This document shows positions 36,316 to 45,444 of a stretch of DNA of 64,000 nt, in pieces; the first letter of the stretch is position 1; every line of letters starts with the position of its first letter. Under the pieces are notes generated by a model that made no database searches, was not told the DNA's origin, and worked only from the letters and a program-made list of their open reading frames with translations. Source of the DNA: Clostridia bacterium (lineage in GTDB: Bacteria; Bacillota; Clostridia; Lutisporales; Lutisporaceae); assembly GCA_035628995.1 (NCBI GenBank), contig DASPIR010000010.1, positions 62,001 to 126,000 on the forward strand, read 5' to 3'. The position numbers and the translations under genes are program-made.

Positions 36316-37772
36316 TATATTTCCTCCCTTAGAAGCTCTTCTACAATATCTCTTTCATCAAAGGGAATTGTTCTATCCTTCAAAACCTGGTATGTCTCAT
36401 GGCCTTTTCCTGCCAATAAGACTATATCATCCGGTTTTGCCATTGTCAGTGCATACTTTATCGCGTCTCTTCTGTTTTCAATACAAATATAGTCGCAACC
36501 TGTGGATTTTATACCGGCTTCTGCCTGTCTTATTATGTCCATTGGTTCTTCCGACCTTGGATTGTCAGAGGTTACAATGCAGAAATCCGACATCCTCCCG
36601 GCTATTTCACCCATTATCGGCCTCTTTTCCCTGTCCCTGTCCCCGCCGCAGCCGAATAATGTTAGGACTCTTCCCTTTGCATACTGCTTCACCGAAGCCA
36701 ATATATTCCGAAGTCCGTCAGGGGTGTGTGCGTAATCCACAATAACTGTATAAGGAGTATTTGTCTTTACTATCTCTGATCTTCCAGGGACATTATCCAC
36801 ATTATTCAGTCCCTCTTTTATCGCATCTCTGCCAATCCCCTCCGCATAAGCAACGGTTGCTGCAGCCAATGCATTATACACACTGAACTTTCCAGGTATC
36901 TTTATACTTAACTCCGTTTCGTATTCAGGCGTTACAAGGGTAAAGGCAACACCTTTTGCTGTAATATCAATATTCTTCGCCATTATGTCGGCTTTATTGT
37001 CTATACCGTAAGTGATAATCTGTATCCCCAGCGTCCTTACCTCGTCAGCAATTATTCGCCCATGCTCATCGTCAATATTAATAATATTTGCACCTTTTGT
37101 CATATAAAAAAGCTTCTTCTTCGTATTCCTGTAATTCTCAATAGTCTTGTGAAAATCCAAATGATCCTGTGTAAGATTAGTGAAAACTCCGATTCTAAAA
37201 TTGCAGCCATCCACTCTTCCAAGCTCGAGAGAATGGGAGGACACCTCCATTACCGCATAATCAATATCACTATCTGCCATTTCTCTAAATAAGCTCTGAA
37301 GATCTAGAGATTCCGGAGTGGTCCTGGAGGACACAAAAATCTTATCCCCAATCTGTGTTGAAATGGTTCCGAGAAGTCCGGTCTTTTGCTTATTGGCCTC
37401 CATTATAGATTTTATCAGATATGTAGTTGTAGTCTTCCCGTTAGTCCCGGTGATACCCACAAGCCGTAGTCTTTGTGTCGGGTTATTATAGAAGGTGGAG
37501 GCCAATAAAGGCATAGCAGTTCTTGAACTCTGGACCTTAACCACCGATGCGCCCTTCACATCCACATCCTTCTCTACTATAAAGGCAGCTGCACCCTTCT
37601 GCAGAGCATCACTTATATATTTGTGTCCGTCCTGGGTATAGCCGCTTACACAGATAAACAGGTTACCCTTCTTTGTCTTTCTGGAGTCATATACTATTCC
37701 ATTTATTTCTACATCCAAATCCCCTTTGGAAGATATAATATCAATGTCTTTTAACAACTCTCGAAGCTTCAT
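36315..37772 (-). CDS. murE: UDP-MurNAc-L-Ala-D-Glu:meso-DAP ligase MurE
   Basis: The roughly 485-residue ligase adds the third stem-peptide residue. P-loop is GITGTNGKTTTTY. DNPRSEEP is the motif associated with meso-diaminopimelate rather than lysine selection. SHSLELGRVDG and DYAHTPDGL are also present. ATG 37772 follows AAGGGGG; the frame is open 21 codons further without a ribosome site. It is the first gene after the terminator below the PBP gene. Confidence 0.95.
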   Translation of the reverse strand: MKLRELLKDIDIISSKGDLDVEINGIVYDSRKTKKGNLFICVSGYTQDGHKYISDALQKGAAAFIVEKDVDVKGASVVKVQSSRTAMPLLASTFYNNPTQRLRLVGITGTNGKTTTTYLIKSIMEANKQKTGLLGTISTQIGDKIFVSSRTTPESLDLQSLFREMADSDIDYAVMEVSSHSLELGRVDGCNFRIGVFTNLTQDHLDFHKTIENYRNTKKKLFYMTKGANIINIDDEHGRIIADEVRTLGIQIITYGIDNKADIMAKNIDITAKGVAFTLVTPEYETELSIKIPGKFSVYNALAAATVAYAEGIGRDAIKEGLNNVDNVPGRSEIVKTNTPYTVIVDYAHTPDGLRNILASVKQYAKGRVLTLFGCGGDRDREKRPIMGEIAGRMSDFCIVTSDNPRSEEPMDIIRQAEAGIKSTGCDYICIENRRDAIKYALTMAKPDDIVLLAGKGHETYQVLKDRTIPFDERDIVEELLREEI

Positions 37773-37869
37773 TCCAATCCCCCTTCTCAGCGTTATGCAA
37801 AAAACAGCTTTCATAGTCATCTGGTTTTCGCACAAACGTTTCCTTTGACTTCAATAACTATTGTTGACA

Positions 37870-37895
37870 TGTTTTGGCAACTGTATGCCAAAACA
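37870..37895. promoter_or_regulatory. Perfect 9-bp inverted repeat upstream of murE
   Basis: TGTTTTGGC-N8-GCCAAAACA lies about 100 bases before murE in the gap after the PBP terminator. Symmetry and position suit an operator or leader hairpin. No known regulator is assigned. Confidence 0.5.
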
Positions 37896-37965
37896 GCTTT
37901 TTACCTATTGTAAATTTGTATTCATAAACACTATAAATTACCTTATCATTATCCACCACCTTTTA

Positions 37966-38011
37966 TAAAAAGGCAACCAAAATTAAAGGGTTTCCTTAAT
38001 TTCGTTGCCTT
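37966..38011 (-). terminator. Terminator between pbp and murE
   Basis: AAGGCAAC...GTTGCCTT pairs with an AAATTAAGG/CCTTTAATTT inner stem, and ends TTTTT on the minus strand. It separates the mraZ-rsmH-ftsL-pbp transcript from the murE transcript. Confidence 0.85.
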
Positions 38012-38027
38012 GGCAATTCATGTTAAA

Positions 38028-40001
38028 TTATTCTGAAGGTTTAGCATTCAAAATTATGATAGACCCTTCGTTTATATCCGCTCCAGGTTTTGGAGTCTGA
38101 TCCAGAATTGCGGATTCCATGCTATGCTCATACTCTGTATCCACACTATATTTGAGCTTGCTCTTAGCTAATTCCTTTATAGCATCCCGAAGTGGCATGT
38201 TCCTTACTTCAGGCACCTTTACAAGCGGTTTCTGCATAAGCTTCTGCTCTTCCTCTGTATATTGCGGCTTGACATCCAAATATCTCAAGGTGTCATATAT
38301 AATGCTCTTTGCCACCGGTGCTGCAATTACGCCGCCAAAGTGCTGCGCCCCGCCGGGTTCGTCTATTACTACCAGGACTGCAATCTTAGGGTCATTGGCG
38401 GGTGCGAAACCGCAGAAGGATGAAACAAATTTGCCCTGTACATATATGCCGCCTTCAGCTTTTTGTGCTGTGCCAGTCTTTCCTGCCACTTTGTAACCCG
38501 GTATGTAGGAGGCTGCTGTCGGTGCAACAGCAAATTCAAGAATCTGCCTCATTGTAGCCGCGGTCTCCCCGGAAATTACCTGTCTGACAGTACGAGACTG
38601 AAACTCATGCACAGTTTTCCCTTCATCATCAATTACCTTTTTTGCAATTCTAGGCTCCATAAGATAGCCATTGTTCGCAACAGCAGAGAAAGCTGTTATC
38701 AACTGAATAGGTGTTACCGATATTCCCTGGCCAAAGGCGTTATTTGCAAGCTCCACCGGTCCTATCCCGCTTAAGGTTCTTACAATACCGCCGGCCTCTC
38801 CAGGCAGCTTAACACCTGTAGGAGTGCCAAATCCAAAGGCTCTGATATATTTGTAAAGCTTTTCTTTTCCGAGCCTTTGACCAACTTCCACAAATACGGG
38901 GTTACAGGAGTTTTTTACAGCCTCTGCGAAAGTCTGATTTCCATGAGGATTATGACTTCTCCAGCATTTGATTCTCTTTCCTGCTACCATAATATAACCC
39001 GGATCATAAAAATGATCATCAGGTTTTACCACATTTTCTTCAAGACCTGCTGAAGAGGTTATTACCTTGAAGGTGGAACCCGGCTCATAGGAGTCGGATA
39101 TCGCGGGATTTCTCCATATCTTGTAAAGCGCATCATACTGCTCTTTCTGACTCATAGTATCCCATGTGGCTAAAAATTCCTCAGGGATTTTTCGAGGGTC
39201 ATTGTTGTCAAAGTCAGGCTTGGAAGTCATGGCAAGTATATCCCCGGTCTTTGGATCCATAACTATCGCAGTAACTCGCTTTGCTTTATTCTCAATAACC
39301 GCATTCTCAACAGCCTTCTCGGCAAAATGCTGTATAACCTCATCAAGGGTCAAAACCAAGTTTAGCCCATCCTCAGGCTCATAGTATTTTGTATCACTTC
39401 CAGGAAGCATCTGCCCATGGGCATCTGTCATCATTATATTTCTTCCCGGAAAGCCGTTCAGATACTTTTCATAGGTAAGTTCAACACCGTCCTGCCCCTG
39501 GTTGTCGTTGTTCGTAAAGCCCAATACATAGGATGCAAAATTGCTCTGTGGGTAAAATCTCTTACTATCATCATTAAATATGATTCCTGCAAGCTCCTTT
39601 TCTCTTAAAAGCTTAACCTTGTCAGCATCAACCTTTTTCTTGATAAGCACAGTGTCCTTTTTAGCGATTATTTTTTCCGCCAATGCTTTCTTATCCATGG
39701 AAAGAATTTCAGAGAGGGCATTGGCAACCGCATCCTTGTCCTTGACCATAGCTGGTCTTACATATATCTCATAAGCTGTTGCGCTGATTGCAAGCTTCTT
39801 TGAATTTCTGTCGAATATTACTCCTCTTTTGGACTGAATGGGAATATCCCTGGTCCACTGTTCTACTGCCTTTTGCAGATACTCGGTACTATTTATTATC
39901 TGAATAAAAGCAAGCCGTCCTATAAGCCCTAAGTATATTGCAAAAAAAGCAAAGAAGATAAATACCACTCTTCTTTTTATCGTAACCTTTATGCTGGACA
40001 A
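38028..40001 (-). CDS. Class B penicillin-binding protein with PASTA domain (FtsI/SpoVD type)
   Basis: The 657-residue transpeptidase has an N-terminal membrane helix (about 10-30), a dimerization domain (about 50-230) and a transpeptidase domain with STFK (active serine), SCN and KTGTAQ. One PASTA domain ends the chain (about 590-655). It cross-links peptidoglycan outside the membrane. In clostridia both the division PBP and SpoVD have this architecture; with only one such gene here I cannot choose. Start codon is TTG. Confidence 0.93.
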   Translation of the reverse strand: MSSIKVTIKRRVVFIFFAFFAIYLGLIGRLAFIQIINSTEYLQKAVEQWTRDIPIQSKRGVIFDRNSKKLAISATAYEIYVRPAMVKDKDAVANALSEILSMDKKALAEKIIAKKDTVLIKKKVDADKVKLLREKELAGIIFNDDSKRFYPQSNFASYVLGFTNNDNQGQDGVELTYEKYLNGFPGRNIMMTDAHGQMLPGSDTKYYEPEDGLNLVLTLDEVIQHFAEKAVENAVIENKAKRVTAIVMDPKTGDILAMTSKPDFDNNDPRKIPEEFLATWDTMSQKEQYDALYKIWRNPAISDSYEPGSTFKVITSSAGLEENVVKPDDHFYDPGYIMVAGKRIKCWRSHNPHGNQTFAEAVKNSCNPVFVEVGQRLGKEKLYKYIRAFGFGTPTGVKLPGEAGGIVRTLSGIGPVELANNAFGQGISVTPIQLITAFSAVANNGYLMEPRIAKKVIDDEGKTVHEFQSRTVRQVISGETAATMRQILEFAVAPTAASYIPGYKVAGKTGTAQKAEGGIYVQGKFVSSFCGFAPANDPKIAVLVVIDEPGGAQHFGGVIAAPVAKSIIYDTLRYLDVKPQYTEEEQKLMQKPLVKVPEVRNMPLRDAIKELAKSKLKYSVDTEYEHSMESAILDQTPKPGADINEGSIIILNAKPSE

Positions 40002-40032
40002 ATCAATACACCACCTTCGGAAACTACCTTAA

Positions 40033-40530
40033 CTAATCTAGTACATTGAGGATATTATTTATCGCAGCTTTTGTATATGCTATATATTTATTCTCTTGTA
40101 CATCACTTATATTGTAAAAATCATGCTCTGCATTGTCAGCTGCTTGTACTGTATTGTTCACATTCACATAAGCTATCTGGTTCTGAACATCAGGATACTG
40201 CATGTTTAACTTTTCAAGAGCAGCCTTTTCCAAAGCCTCAAGATTGACCGACTTCATTAGCTGTACGTTGAGATCGGTGTTCTCCTTAACGACCTTTGTA
40301 TATTCCTTTTCCAGGTTAGTGGTGTTAAAGTTAATCTCTGCCATATATGCATAGCGGGATATAATAAAAATGCTCAACCCAAAAACAAACAATATACTCA
40401 TTAGATGAGTCTTGGGTTTTGCTTTCTTCTTAACTTTTTTAAGGGGTTTTGCGCTTGGCTCTGAATCTTGCTGCAACTCTAGCTGCTCATATCTGCTATA
40501 ATCATATGCTCTATTATCTGCTCTTATCAT
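40033..40530 (-). CDS. ftsL: FtsL-like septum formation protein
   Basis: A 165-residue single-pass protein: a basic cytoplasmic part rich in K and P (about 20-42, LKKVKKKAKPKTH), a membrane helix (about 45-65), a coiled coil (about 72-115) and a polar tail. Sequence is poorly conserved in the family; the call rests on architecture and position between rsmH and the PBP gene. It should pair with FtsQ/DivIB in the divisome. Confidence 0.82.
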   Translation of the reverse strand: MIRADNRAYDYSRYEQLELQQDSEPSAKPLKKVKKKAKPKTHLMSILFVFGLSIFIISRYAYMAEINFNTTNLEKEYTKVVKENTDLNVQLMKSVNLEALEKAALEKLNMQYPDVQNQIAYVNVNNTVQAADNAEHDFYNISDVQENKYIAYTKAAINNILNVLD

Positions 40531-40542
40531 TCTTATTCCCCC

Positions 40543-41502
40543 CTAACCCCTTTTAGAACTTACTCTTTCAGCCGCCCTAAGCTTGGCGCTTTTAGACCTT
40601 GTGTTGGACTCCAACTCCTCTTCCCCTGCAATCACTGGTTTTCTTGTAACAACCTTAAGAAGAGGCACTTTCCCGCACATGCATATAGGCAGCTGAGGCG
40701 GGCATGTACATGGTCTTTCAATATTGTTAAAAACTGTTTTTACTATTCTGTCCTCAAGGGAATGAAAGGTTATTACCACTAACCTTCCTCCCGGCTTTAA
40801 AATATCCACCGCATCCTTGACTGCTTGTTCCAGAACCTCAAGCTCGTCATTTACAGCTATTCTCAAAGCTTGGAAAGTCCTTTTGGCCGGATGACCGCCT
40901 TCCCTTCTTGCTGCTGCCGGAATTGCCCTTTTTATAATATCCACCAGCTTGAAGGTTGTTTCTATCCTACCATTTTTTCTTTCCTCTATTATGAATTTGA
41001 CAATTCTCACTGCCCATTTTTCTTCGCCATAATCGCTTATTATACGGATAAGCTCCTGCTCTGAGGCATTGTTCACGATATCCGAGGCAGTGTAATCACG
41101 GTTGGTATCCATCCTCATATCCAAAGGACCGTCATGCATATAGCTGAAGCCTCGTTCCTCCTCGTCCAACTGATGAGAGGATACCCCTATATCAAGTAAT
41201 ACTCCATCAACTTCCTTAAACCCGTTTTCCTGGGCAATGGCCTTAATATTTCTGAAATTGTCTCGGACTATTATTACATTGTCCTTGTAGGCTTCAAGAC
41301 GCTCTCTTGCTGCGCTTATCGCATTGCTGTCCTGATCTATGCCCAGGAGTATTCCTCCCGGTATTATCCTTTTGATTATTTCTGAAGAATGACCGGCCCC
41401 CCCAAGGGTTCCGTCAATATAAACCCCTCCCTGCTTAAGGTCGAGATATTTCAAGGTTTCTTCTAAAAGCACAGGTTTATGTTCAAAATTCAATATTTTC
41501 AC
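40543..41502 (-). CDS. rsmH: 16S rRNA (cytosine-1402-N4) methyltransferase
   Basis: The 319-residue methyltransferase modifies C1402 of 16S rRNA. It has [11 protein letters not shown], the SAM site [16 protein letters not shown] and [31 protein letters not shown] and [11 protein letters not shown] follow. A TTG three codons into the frame has AGGTG six bases before it and could be the true start instead of GTG 41502. Confidence 0.96.
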   Translation of the reverse strand: MKILNFEHKPVLLEETLKYLDLKQGGVYIDGTLGGAGHSSEIIKRIIPGGILLGIDQDSNAISAARERLEAYKDNVIIVRDNFRNIKAIAQENGFKEVDGVLLDIGVSSHQLDEEERGFSYMHDGPLDMRMDTNRDYTASDIVNNASEQELIRIISDYGEEKWAVRIVKFIIEERKNGRIETTFKLVDIIKRAIPAAARREGGHPAKRTFQALRIAVNDELEVLEQAVKDAVDILKPGGRLVVITFHSLEDRIVKTVFNNIERPCTCPPQLPICMCGKVPLLKVVTRKPVIAGEEELESNTRSKSAKLRAAERVSSKRG

Positions 41503-41522
41503 CTACTCCATATGTCTTATTG

Positions 41523-41954
41523 CTATATCCCAAGCTGTGACATTTTTTCAGCCACATCTTCATAACTAATATTTGCATCGCTATTGAATTTATTCCATTC
41601 TTCCTTGCTCCATATTTCTATTCGTGTTGAAACACCTATTATGACAAGCTCTTTGTCAATATTGGCATAGTCCTTAAGATGGTTGGGCATCACTATCCTG
41701 CCCTGCTTGTCCAGCTCGCACTCGCAGGCTCCCGCGAAAAAAAACCTCACGAAGGCTCTTGCATCTTTATTTGTCATAGGCAAGCTCTTGAGCTTGTTCT
41801 CCACAATGCTCCATTCTTCTGATGAGTATATGAATAGGCAGTTATCCAGGCCCTTGGTCATAACGAAGCTGTCTCCAAGCTTTTCCCTGAACTTCGAAGG
41901 CATTATAACCCTGTTTTTAGGGTCCAGGGTATGCTGGTATTCACCTATGAACAT
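41523..41954 (-). CDS. mraZ: Transcriptional regulator MraZ
   Basis: A 143-residue protein of two AbrB/SpoVT-like half-domains, [17 protein letters not shown] and [16 protein letters not shown]. It is known to form a ring-shaped oligomer that binds repeats in its own promoter and represses the division cluster. Four phased AAGTGG repeats lie just upstream, matching this. GGAGGTGAG precedes ATG. Confidence 0.97.
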   Translation of the reverse strand: MFIGEYQHTLDPKNRVIMPSKFREKLGDSFVMTKGLDNCLFIYSSEEWSIVENKLKSLPMTNKDARAFVRFFFAGACECELDKQGRIVMPNHLKDYANIDKELVIIGVSTRIEIWSKEEWNKFNSDANISYEDVAEKMSQLGI

Positions 41955-41981
41955 ATACTCACCTCCTTTATGTATATTTTA

Positions 41982-42018
41982 TCACTTTATACCACTTTGC
42001 TCCACTTCAATCCACTTC
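41982..42018 (-). promoter_or_regulatory. Four MraZ boxes
   Basis: On the minus strand GAAGTGG, GAAGTGG, AAAGTGG and AAAGTGA occur with exact 10-base periodicity, ending about 28 bases before the mraZ start. MraZ of mollicutes is known to bind AAAGTG[T/G]N3 repeats, so these are very likely its autoregulatory sites. Confidence 0.88.
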
Positions 42019-42070
42019 ATGACATATTCTATATTAAAATAAAAACTCCTTCCTATTTTTTGAAAAATGG

Positions 42071-42115
42071 ACAAAAAAAATAAAAATAGTACAAAAGGCC
42101 TATTCCCTTTGTACC
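42071..42115 (-). terminator. lgt terminator
   Basis: Minus-strand stem GTACAAAGGG/CCTTTTGTAC with a six-base loop is followed by a long T-rich tract (complement of 42071-42088). It also insulates lgt from the division cluster. Confidence 0.82.
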
Positions 42116-42139
42116 ATTTACCCTACTCTTTTGAAAAAC

Positions 42140-42877
42140 TTATATAATTTTTTTATGCTTTTTCCTACGGTAAACCATCAAAGCAGCAAAAGCTGCTATT
42201 ATTATCAGACTAATGATCTGAGCTGTCCTCATACCCATAAACATAAGGCTGTCTGTTCGCAAGCCCTCAATCCAAAATCTCCCGATTGAATAGAGTATCC
42301 CGTACAGCAGGAACACCTCTCCATCCACCTTCTTTTTTCTTCTGTACATGATAAGGATAATAAAAACGCCGATATTCCATAATGATTCATACAGGAATGT
42401 AGGATGTACCCTTACACCTTCCACCATTATTCCCCAGGGCAGATTTGTTGGTCCACCATGGGCTTCTGCGTTTACAAAGTTTCCCCACCGCCCTATGGCC
42501 TGACCGATAATTATACCAGGGGCTGCTATATCCGCAGTTTCCCAGAAGGAGATTTTCCTTATCCTTGTAAAAACATATCCACTCAGCACAGCTGCTATAA
42601 GGGCTCCATGGATTGCCAAGCCCCCCTCACGGATATTTATGATTTTCATTATGTCGCCTCTGTAATAATCCCACTCAAAAATGACATAGTATAGTCTTGC
42701 ACCTATTACAGCCACCGGAATGCACCATAATGCCATATCGATTATATACTCGGGGTCATACCCCAATCTCTTAGCTTCATTGTATGCCAGCAGTAATCCT
42801 GCCAGTATTCCTGCTGAAAGCAGTATACCATACCACCTTACTGATATCCCGAATATTTCAAAAGCCACAGGATTCAT
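42140..42877 (-). CDS. lgt: Prolipoprotein diacylglyceryl transferase
   Basis: The 245-residue membrane enzyme transfers diacylglyceryl to lipobox cysteines. It has seven hydrophobic segments, REGGLAIHGALIAA with the catalytic histidine, and the signature GQAIGRWGNFVNAEAHG. Substrates in this window include the GerM lipoprotein and the Gly-rich lipoprotein. Confidence 0.96.
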   Translation of the reverse strand: MNPVAFEIFGISVRWYGILLSAGILAGLLLAYNEAKRLGYDPEYIIDMALWCIPVAVIGARLYYVIFEWDYYRGDIMKIINIREGGLAIHGALIAAVLSGYVFTRIRKISFWETADIAAPGIIIGQAIGRWGNFVNAEAHGGPTNLPWGIMVEGVRVHPTFLYESLWNIGVFIILIMYRRKKKVDGEVFLLYGILYSIGRFWIEGLRTDSLMFMGMRTAQIISLIIIAAFAALMVYRRKKHKKII

Positions 42878-43052
42878 AGCCTTTCCTCCAATCTTGCTTC
42901 ATGCAGCACATTCTTTTCATATAACTTTACTGTTTGATTATAAGTACTTTTCACCTTAGCTGTCAAGCTTGTTATATATCATCCCCAAATTATGGATATT
43001 TATTCCATCAAGCTTGTTTGTGCCAGGCCCGACAGTTACTCACTGCACTTAC

Positions 43053-43880
43053 TTAGTCTGAATTGGCTAGATCCAGCACTCCACTGACCGTTTCCATTAC
43101 CGACGAATAATTCTTACCCTGCATATAATCATCATAGGCCAGGTACAAAGCCCAGATCAAATCCCACATATCCCCATCGGCATAAACTATATTGAGCCCC
43201 AAGTCATTAGAAGCTTCCTTCCTGTTAATACAGTAACCGTGGGAGAAGTATTTCTCAGTCATCATCTTAGTTACCGATTTCGCCCTTTCCTTGCTTTGCT
43301 TGAACATATTATTTTCAAGCAAAGCCTCAGCATACTGATAGGATGCCTTAATTGATTTTTCATAATCTCCTAGAATCCATGGGTCAAGCTTGTTGGATAT
43401 TGGGTACAAGACTGATGCTGTAATCTTTGAATCCTTGCTTTGCGCAAGCTTCTCCTCCATAAAATCTATGCACAATCTTATCGACTGGACGGGAACCCAC
43501 AAATCGGTATACATCGGGTGCTTCACAAGGGGATCGATGGGTCCCAATTCCGAAATCGGCCCCATCACTATCTCATCTGCACCAATAGCCACCATGGTTG
43601 CGGCACTTTTCGCGACAAAAGGTATTATAACACTGAAGTTATCGCAAAATTCCCTGATCAAATTCACTATTTTGTAAGGGGTATCTACAGCACCACCATA
43701 ACTATTTAAAAAAAGGTCAATCCTTTCCGTTTTTCCAATACTGCAAAGCTGTTTATACAAAGGAACCAACACATAATCATCCATTGGGGTGTAGGATATA
43801 TACGAAATCAATCTGGAATTGCGCATCTTCTCAATGCTTTTAAGCAAGCTCAACCTCTTTTTATTTGTTATTTTCAACAC
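43053..43880 (-). CDS. ClpP/S49-fold serine protease (SDH_sah family)
   Basis: The roughly 275-residue protein has a ClpP-like core: LFLNSYGGAVDTPYKIVNLI, then PFVAKSAATMVAIGADEIVMG with the presumed nucleophile serine, and GPISELGPIDP. This pattern is that of the SDH_sah family of cytoplasmic or membrane-associated serine proteinases. No signal peptide is obvious. I prefer GTG 43880, eight bases after GAGGGG, over an ATG 18 codons upstream that has no ribosome site. Substrate unknown. Confidence 0.82.
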   Translation of the reverse strand: MLKITNKKRLSLLKSIEKMRNSRLISYISYTPMDDYVLVPLYKQLCSIGKTERIDLFLNSYGGAVDTPYKIVNLIREFCDNFSVIIPFVAKSAATMVAIGADEIVMGPISELGPIDPLVKHPMYTDLWVPVQSIRLCIDFMEEKLAQSKDSKITASVLYPISNKLDPWILGDYEKSIKASYQYAEALLENNMFKQSKERAKSVTKMMTEKYFSHGYCINRKEASNDLGLNIVYADGDMWDLIWALYLAYDDYMQGKNYSSVMETVSGVLDLANSD

Positions 43881-43901
43881 GCTAAAACCCCTCTCGCTCG
43901 C

Positions 43902-43923
43902 GAAAAACTGCAAGCAGTTTTTT
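43902..43923. promoter_or_regulatory. Leader hairpin before the SDH_sah gene
   Basis: GAAAAACTGC and GCAGTTTTTTC form a tight stem just upstream of the ribosome site of the gene starting at 43880. It could be an attenuator or an incidental palindrome. Confidence 0.4.
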
Positions 43924-44099
43924 CTACTACACATAATATGTGCATGAAGTTGTTTTAGTGAGGAATAAAAGCTACATCATGTTAATTTCGAGAACTAAAG
44001 AGGCACTACTTCTTCAAAAAGCATAAATAGAACCAATATTGTAATAATATAATTATATGTTTAGGAGAGAAAAAGATGCAGCTAATGGAGGTGAGTCTT

Positions 44100-44723
44100 A
44101 TGCCGCTGCTTAATATCGAGGAATTGACTTTTATGAAGCTCATGATAATAAAAGATTTGGAAAAGACATTGAAGATAGGCTACGAACATCAATACCGGAA
44201 TATATTATCCAAAATAGTGAGTAATCAGAAAAGGTTTGTAAAAAAGAGCCTTCCCAAGGATGTCTCAGAGGATCTCTATAGATATGACGCGCTGGCAGCA
44301 GGACTTGCCAACTATTTGATAAATCTTTTTGAAGTATTTGGAGAAAGTGCTGTGTTGAATGCCAAGAAAATTTTTGAGGAGAATGGATCCAAATGGGGAA
44401 AGAAGCTGAAGAAAAGGCTTTTCATTCAAGACGATATCGTTGATATTAACTATGTGATTAAGAACCTGTATATTAATATTCCTGAACTGGACTACATGGA
44501 CATTACAAATGACGATTTAGTGTGGCATTTCAGCAAGCAGGGCAATAGCAGCGTCAATGAAGGCTTTGGGAAATTTAATTCCAGGTTCTATGCCATAAAG
44601 ACCGCATGGCTGCATTCCTTCACAAAGTCCTTCACCTCCCAGTATGCAAGCATTTTCGAAAAGAAAAGCGAGGATGATAACGAGATAATCACGAGTATAG
44701 CACTTAAAGAGAATATAGAATAA
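44100..44723 (+). CDS. Hypothetical helical protein
   Basis: I do not recognise this 207-residue protein. It is lysine-rich, predicted mostly helical, without signal peptide, membrane segment or cysteines. Notable segments are NGSKWGKKLKKRLF in the middle and DLVWHFSKQGNSSVNEGFGKF, which could be a binding pocket. ATG 44100 has GGAGGTGAG five bases upstream; an ATG eight codons earlier would place that site inside the gene. It is a single-gene unit between divergent and convergent neighbours and ends at a strong terminator. Confidence 0.75.
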   Translation: MPLLNIEELTFMKLMIIKDLEKTLKIGYEHQYRNILSKIVSNQKRFVKKSLPKDVSEDLYRYDALAAGLANYLINLFEVFGESAVLNAKKIFEENGSKWGKKLKKRLFIQDDIVDINYVIKNLYINIPELDYMDITNDDLVWHFSKQGNSSVNEGFGKFNSRFYAIKTAWLHSFTKSFTSQYASIFEKKSEDDNEIITSIALKENIE

Positions 44724-44724
44724 A

Positions 44725-44758
44725 AAAACCGTTTTAACTACAGTGTTAAAACGGTTTT
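44725..44758. terminator. Bidirectional terminator
   Basis: AAAACCGTTTTAAC and its perfect 14-bp complement enclose a six-base loop, between the gene at 44100 and deoC. T runs occur on both strands. Confidence 0.9.
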
Positions 44759-44761
44759 ATA

Positions 44762-45418
44762 TTAAAGCTCATTCAATATACTTATCGAAGCACTTGCACC
44801 TATTCTTGTCGCACCCGCCTCTATCATCTTTAATGAGGTCTCAAGGTTTCTTATTCCGCCTGCAGCTTTAACGCCCATTTCGGGACCAACTGTCCTTCTC
44901 ATCAAGACTATGTCTTCAACTGTCGCACCGCTTGCAGAAAAACCAGTGGAGGTCTTTACATAATCAGCTCCAGCCTTCTTGGAAAGCTCACATGCGGTTA
45001 CCTTCTCCTCATCTGAGAGAAGGCAGGCCTCGATAATAACCTTGAGCAATGCCTTTCCCTTGCAGGCATCAGCTACTGCCTTGATATCCGCTTCCACTTC
45101 ATCCATCTTTCCAGACTTTAGAGCTCCAATATTAATGACCATGTCCACTTCAGTTGCCCCATTATCAATAGCCTGGGCTGCTTCAAATGCTTTGGTCTCC
45201 TTAGTAGTGGCTCCCAGAGGGAAACCTACGACTGTGCAGACCTTTACTTCTGTTCCATGGAGAAAGGAGTCTGCAAGCTTCACATTAGAAGCATTTATGC
45301 ATACAGATGCAAATTTGTACTCCAAGGCTTCCCTGCAGAGCTTTATTACATCCCCTTCCTTAGCATCAGGCTTTAAAATTGTGTGGTCTATATAACGGGC
45401 CAGTTCCAACTTGTTCAT
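44762..45418 (-). CDS. deoC: Deoxyribose-phosphate aldolase
   Basis: The 218-residue class I aldolase splits deoxyribose 5-phosphate into acetaldehyde and glyceraldehyde 3-phosphate. The Schiff-base lysine is in [10 protein letters not shown], with a second conserved lysine in [10 protein letters not shown] and DHTILKPDA near the N-terminus. It lies 26 bases downstream of pduL, so acetaldehyde and acyl-phosphate metabolism may be linked. Confidence 0.96.
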   Translation of the reverse strand: MNKLELARYIDHTILKPDAKEGDVIKLCREALEYKFASVCINASNVKLADSFLHGTEVKVCTVVGFPLGATTKETKAFEAAQAIDNGATEVDMVINIGALKSGKMDEVEADIKAVADACKGKALLKVIIEACLLSDEEKVTACELSKKAGADYVKTSTGFSASGATVEDIVLMRRTVGPEMGVKAAGGIRNLETSLKMIEAGATRIGASASISILNEL

Positions 45419-45444
45419 GATTTTTCCCCCAATTTTATTCTTAA

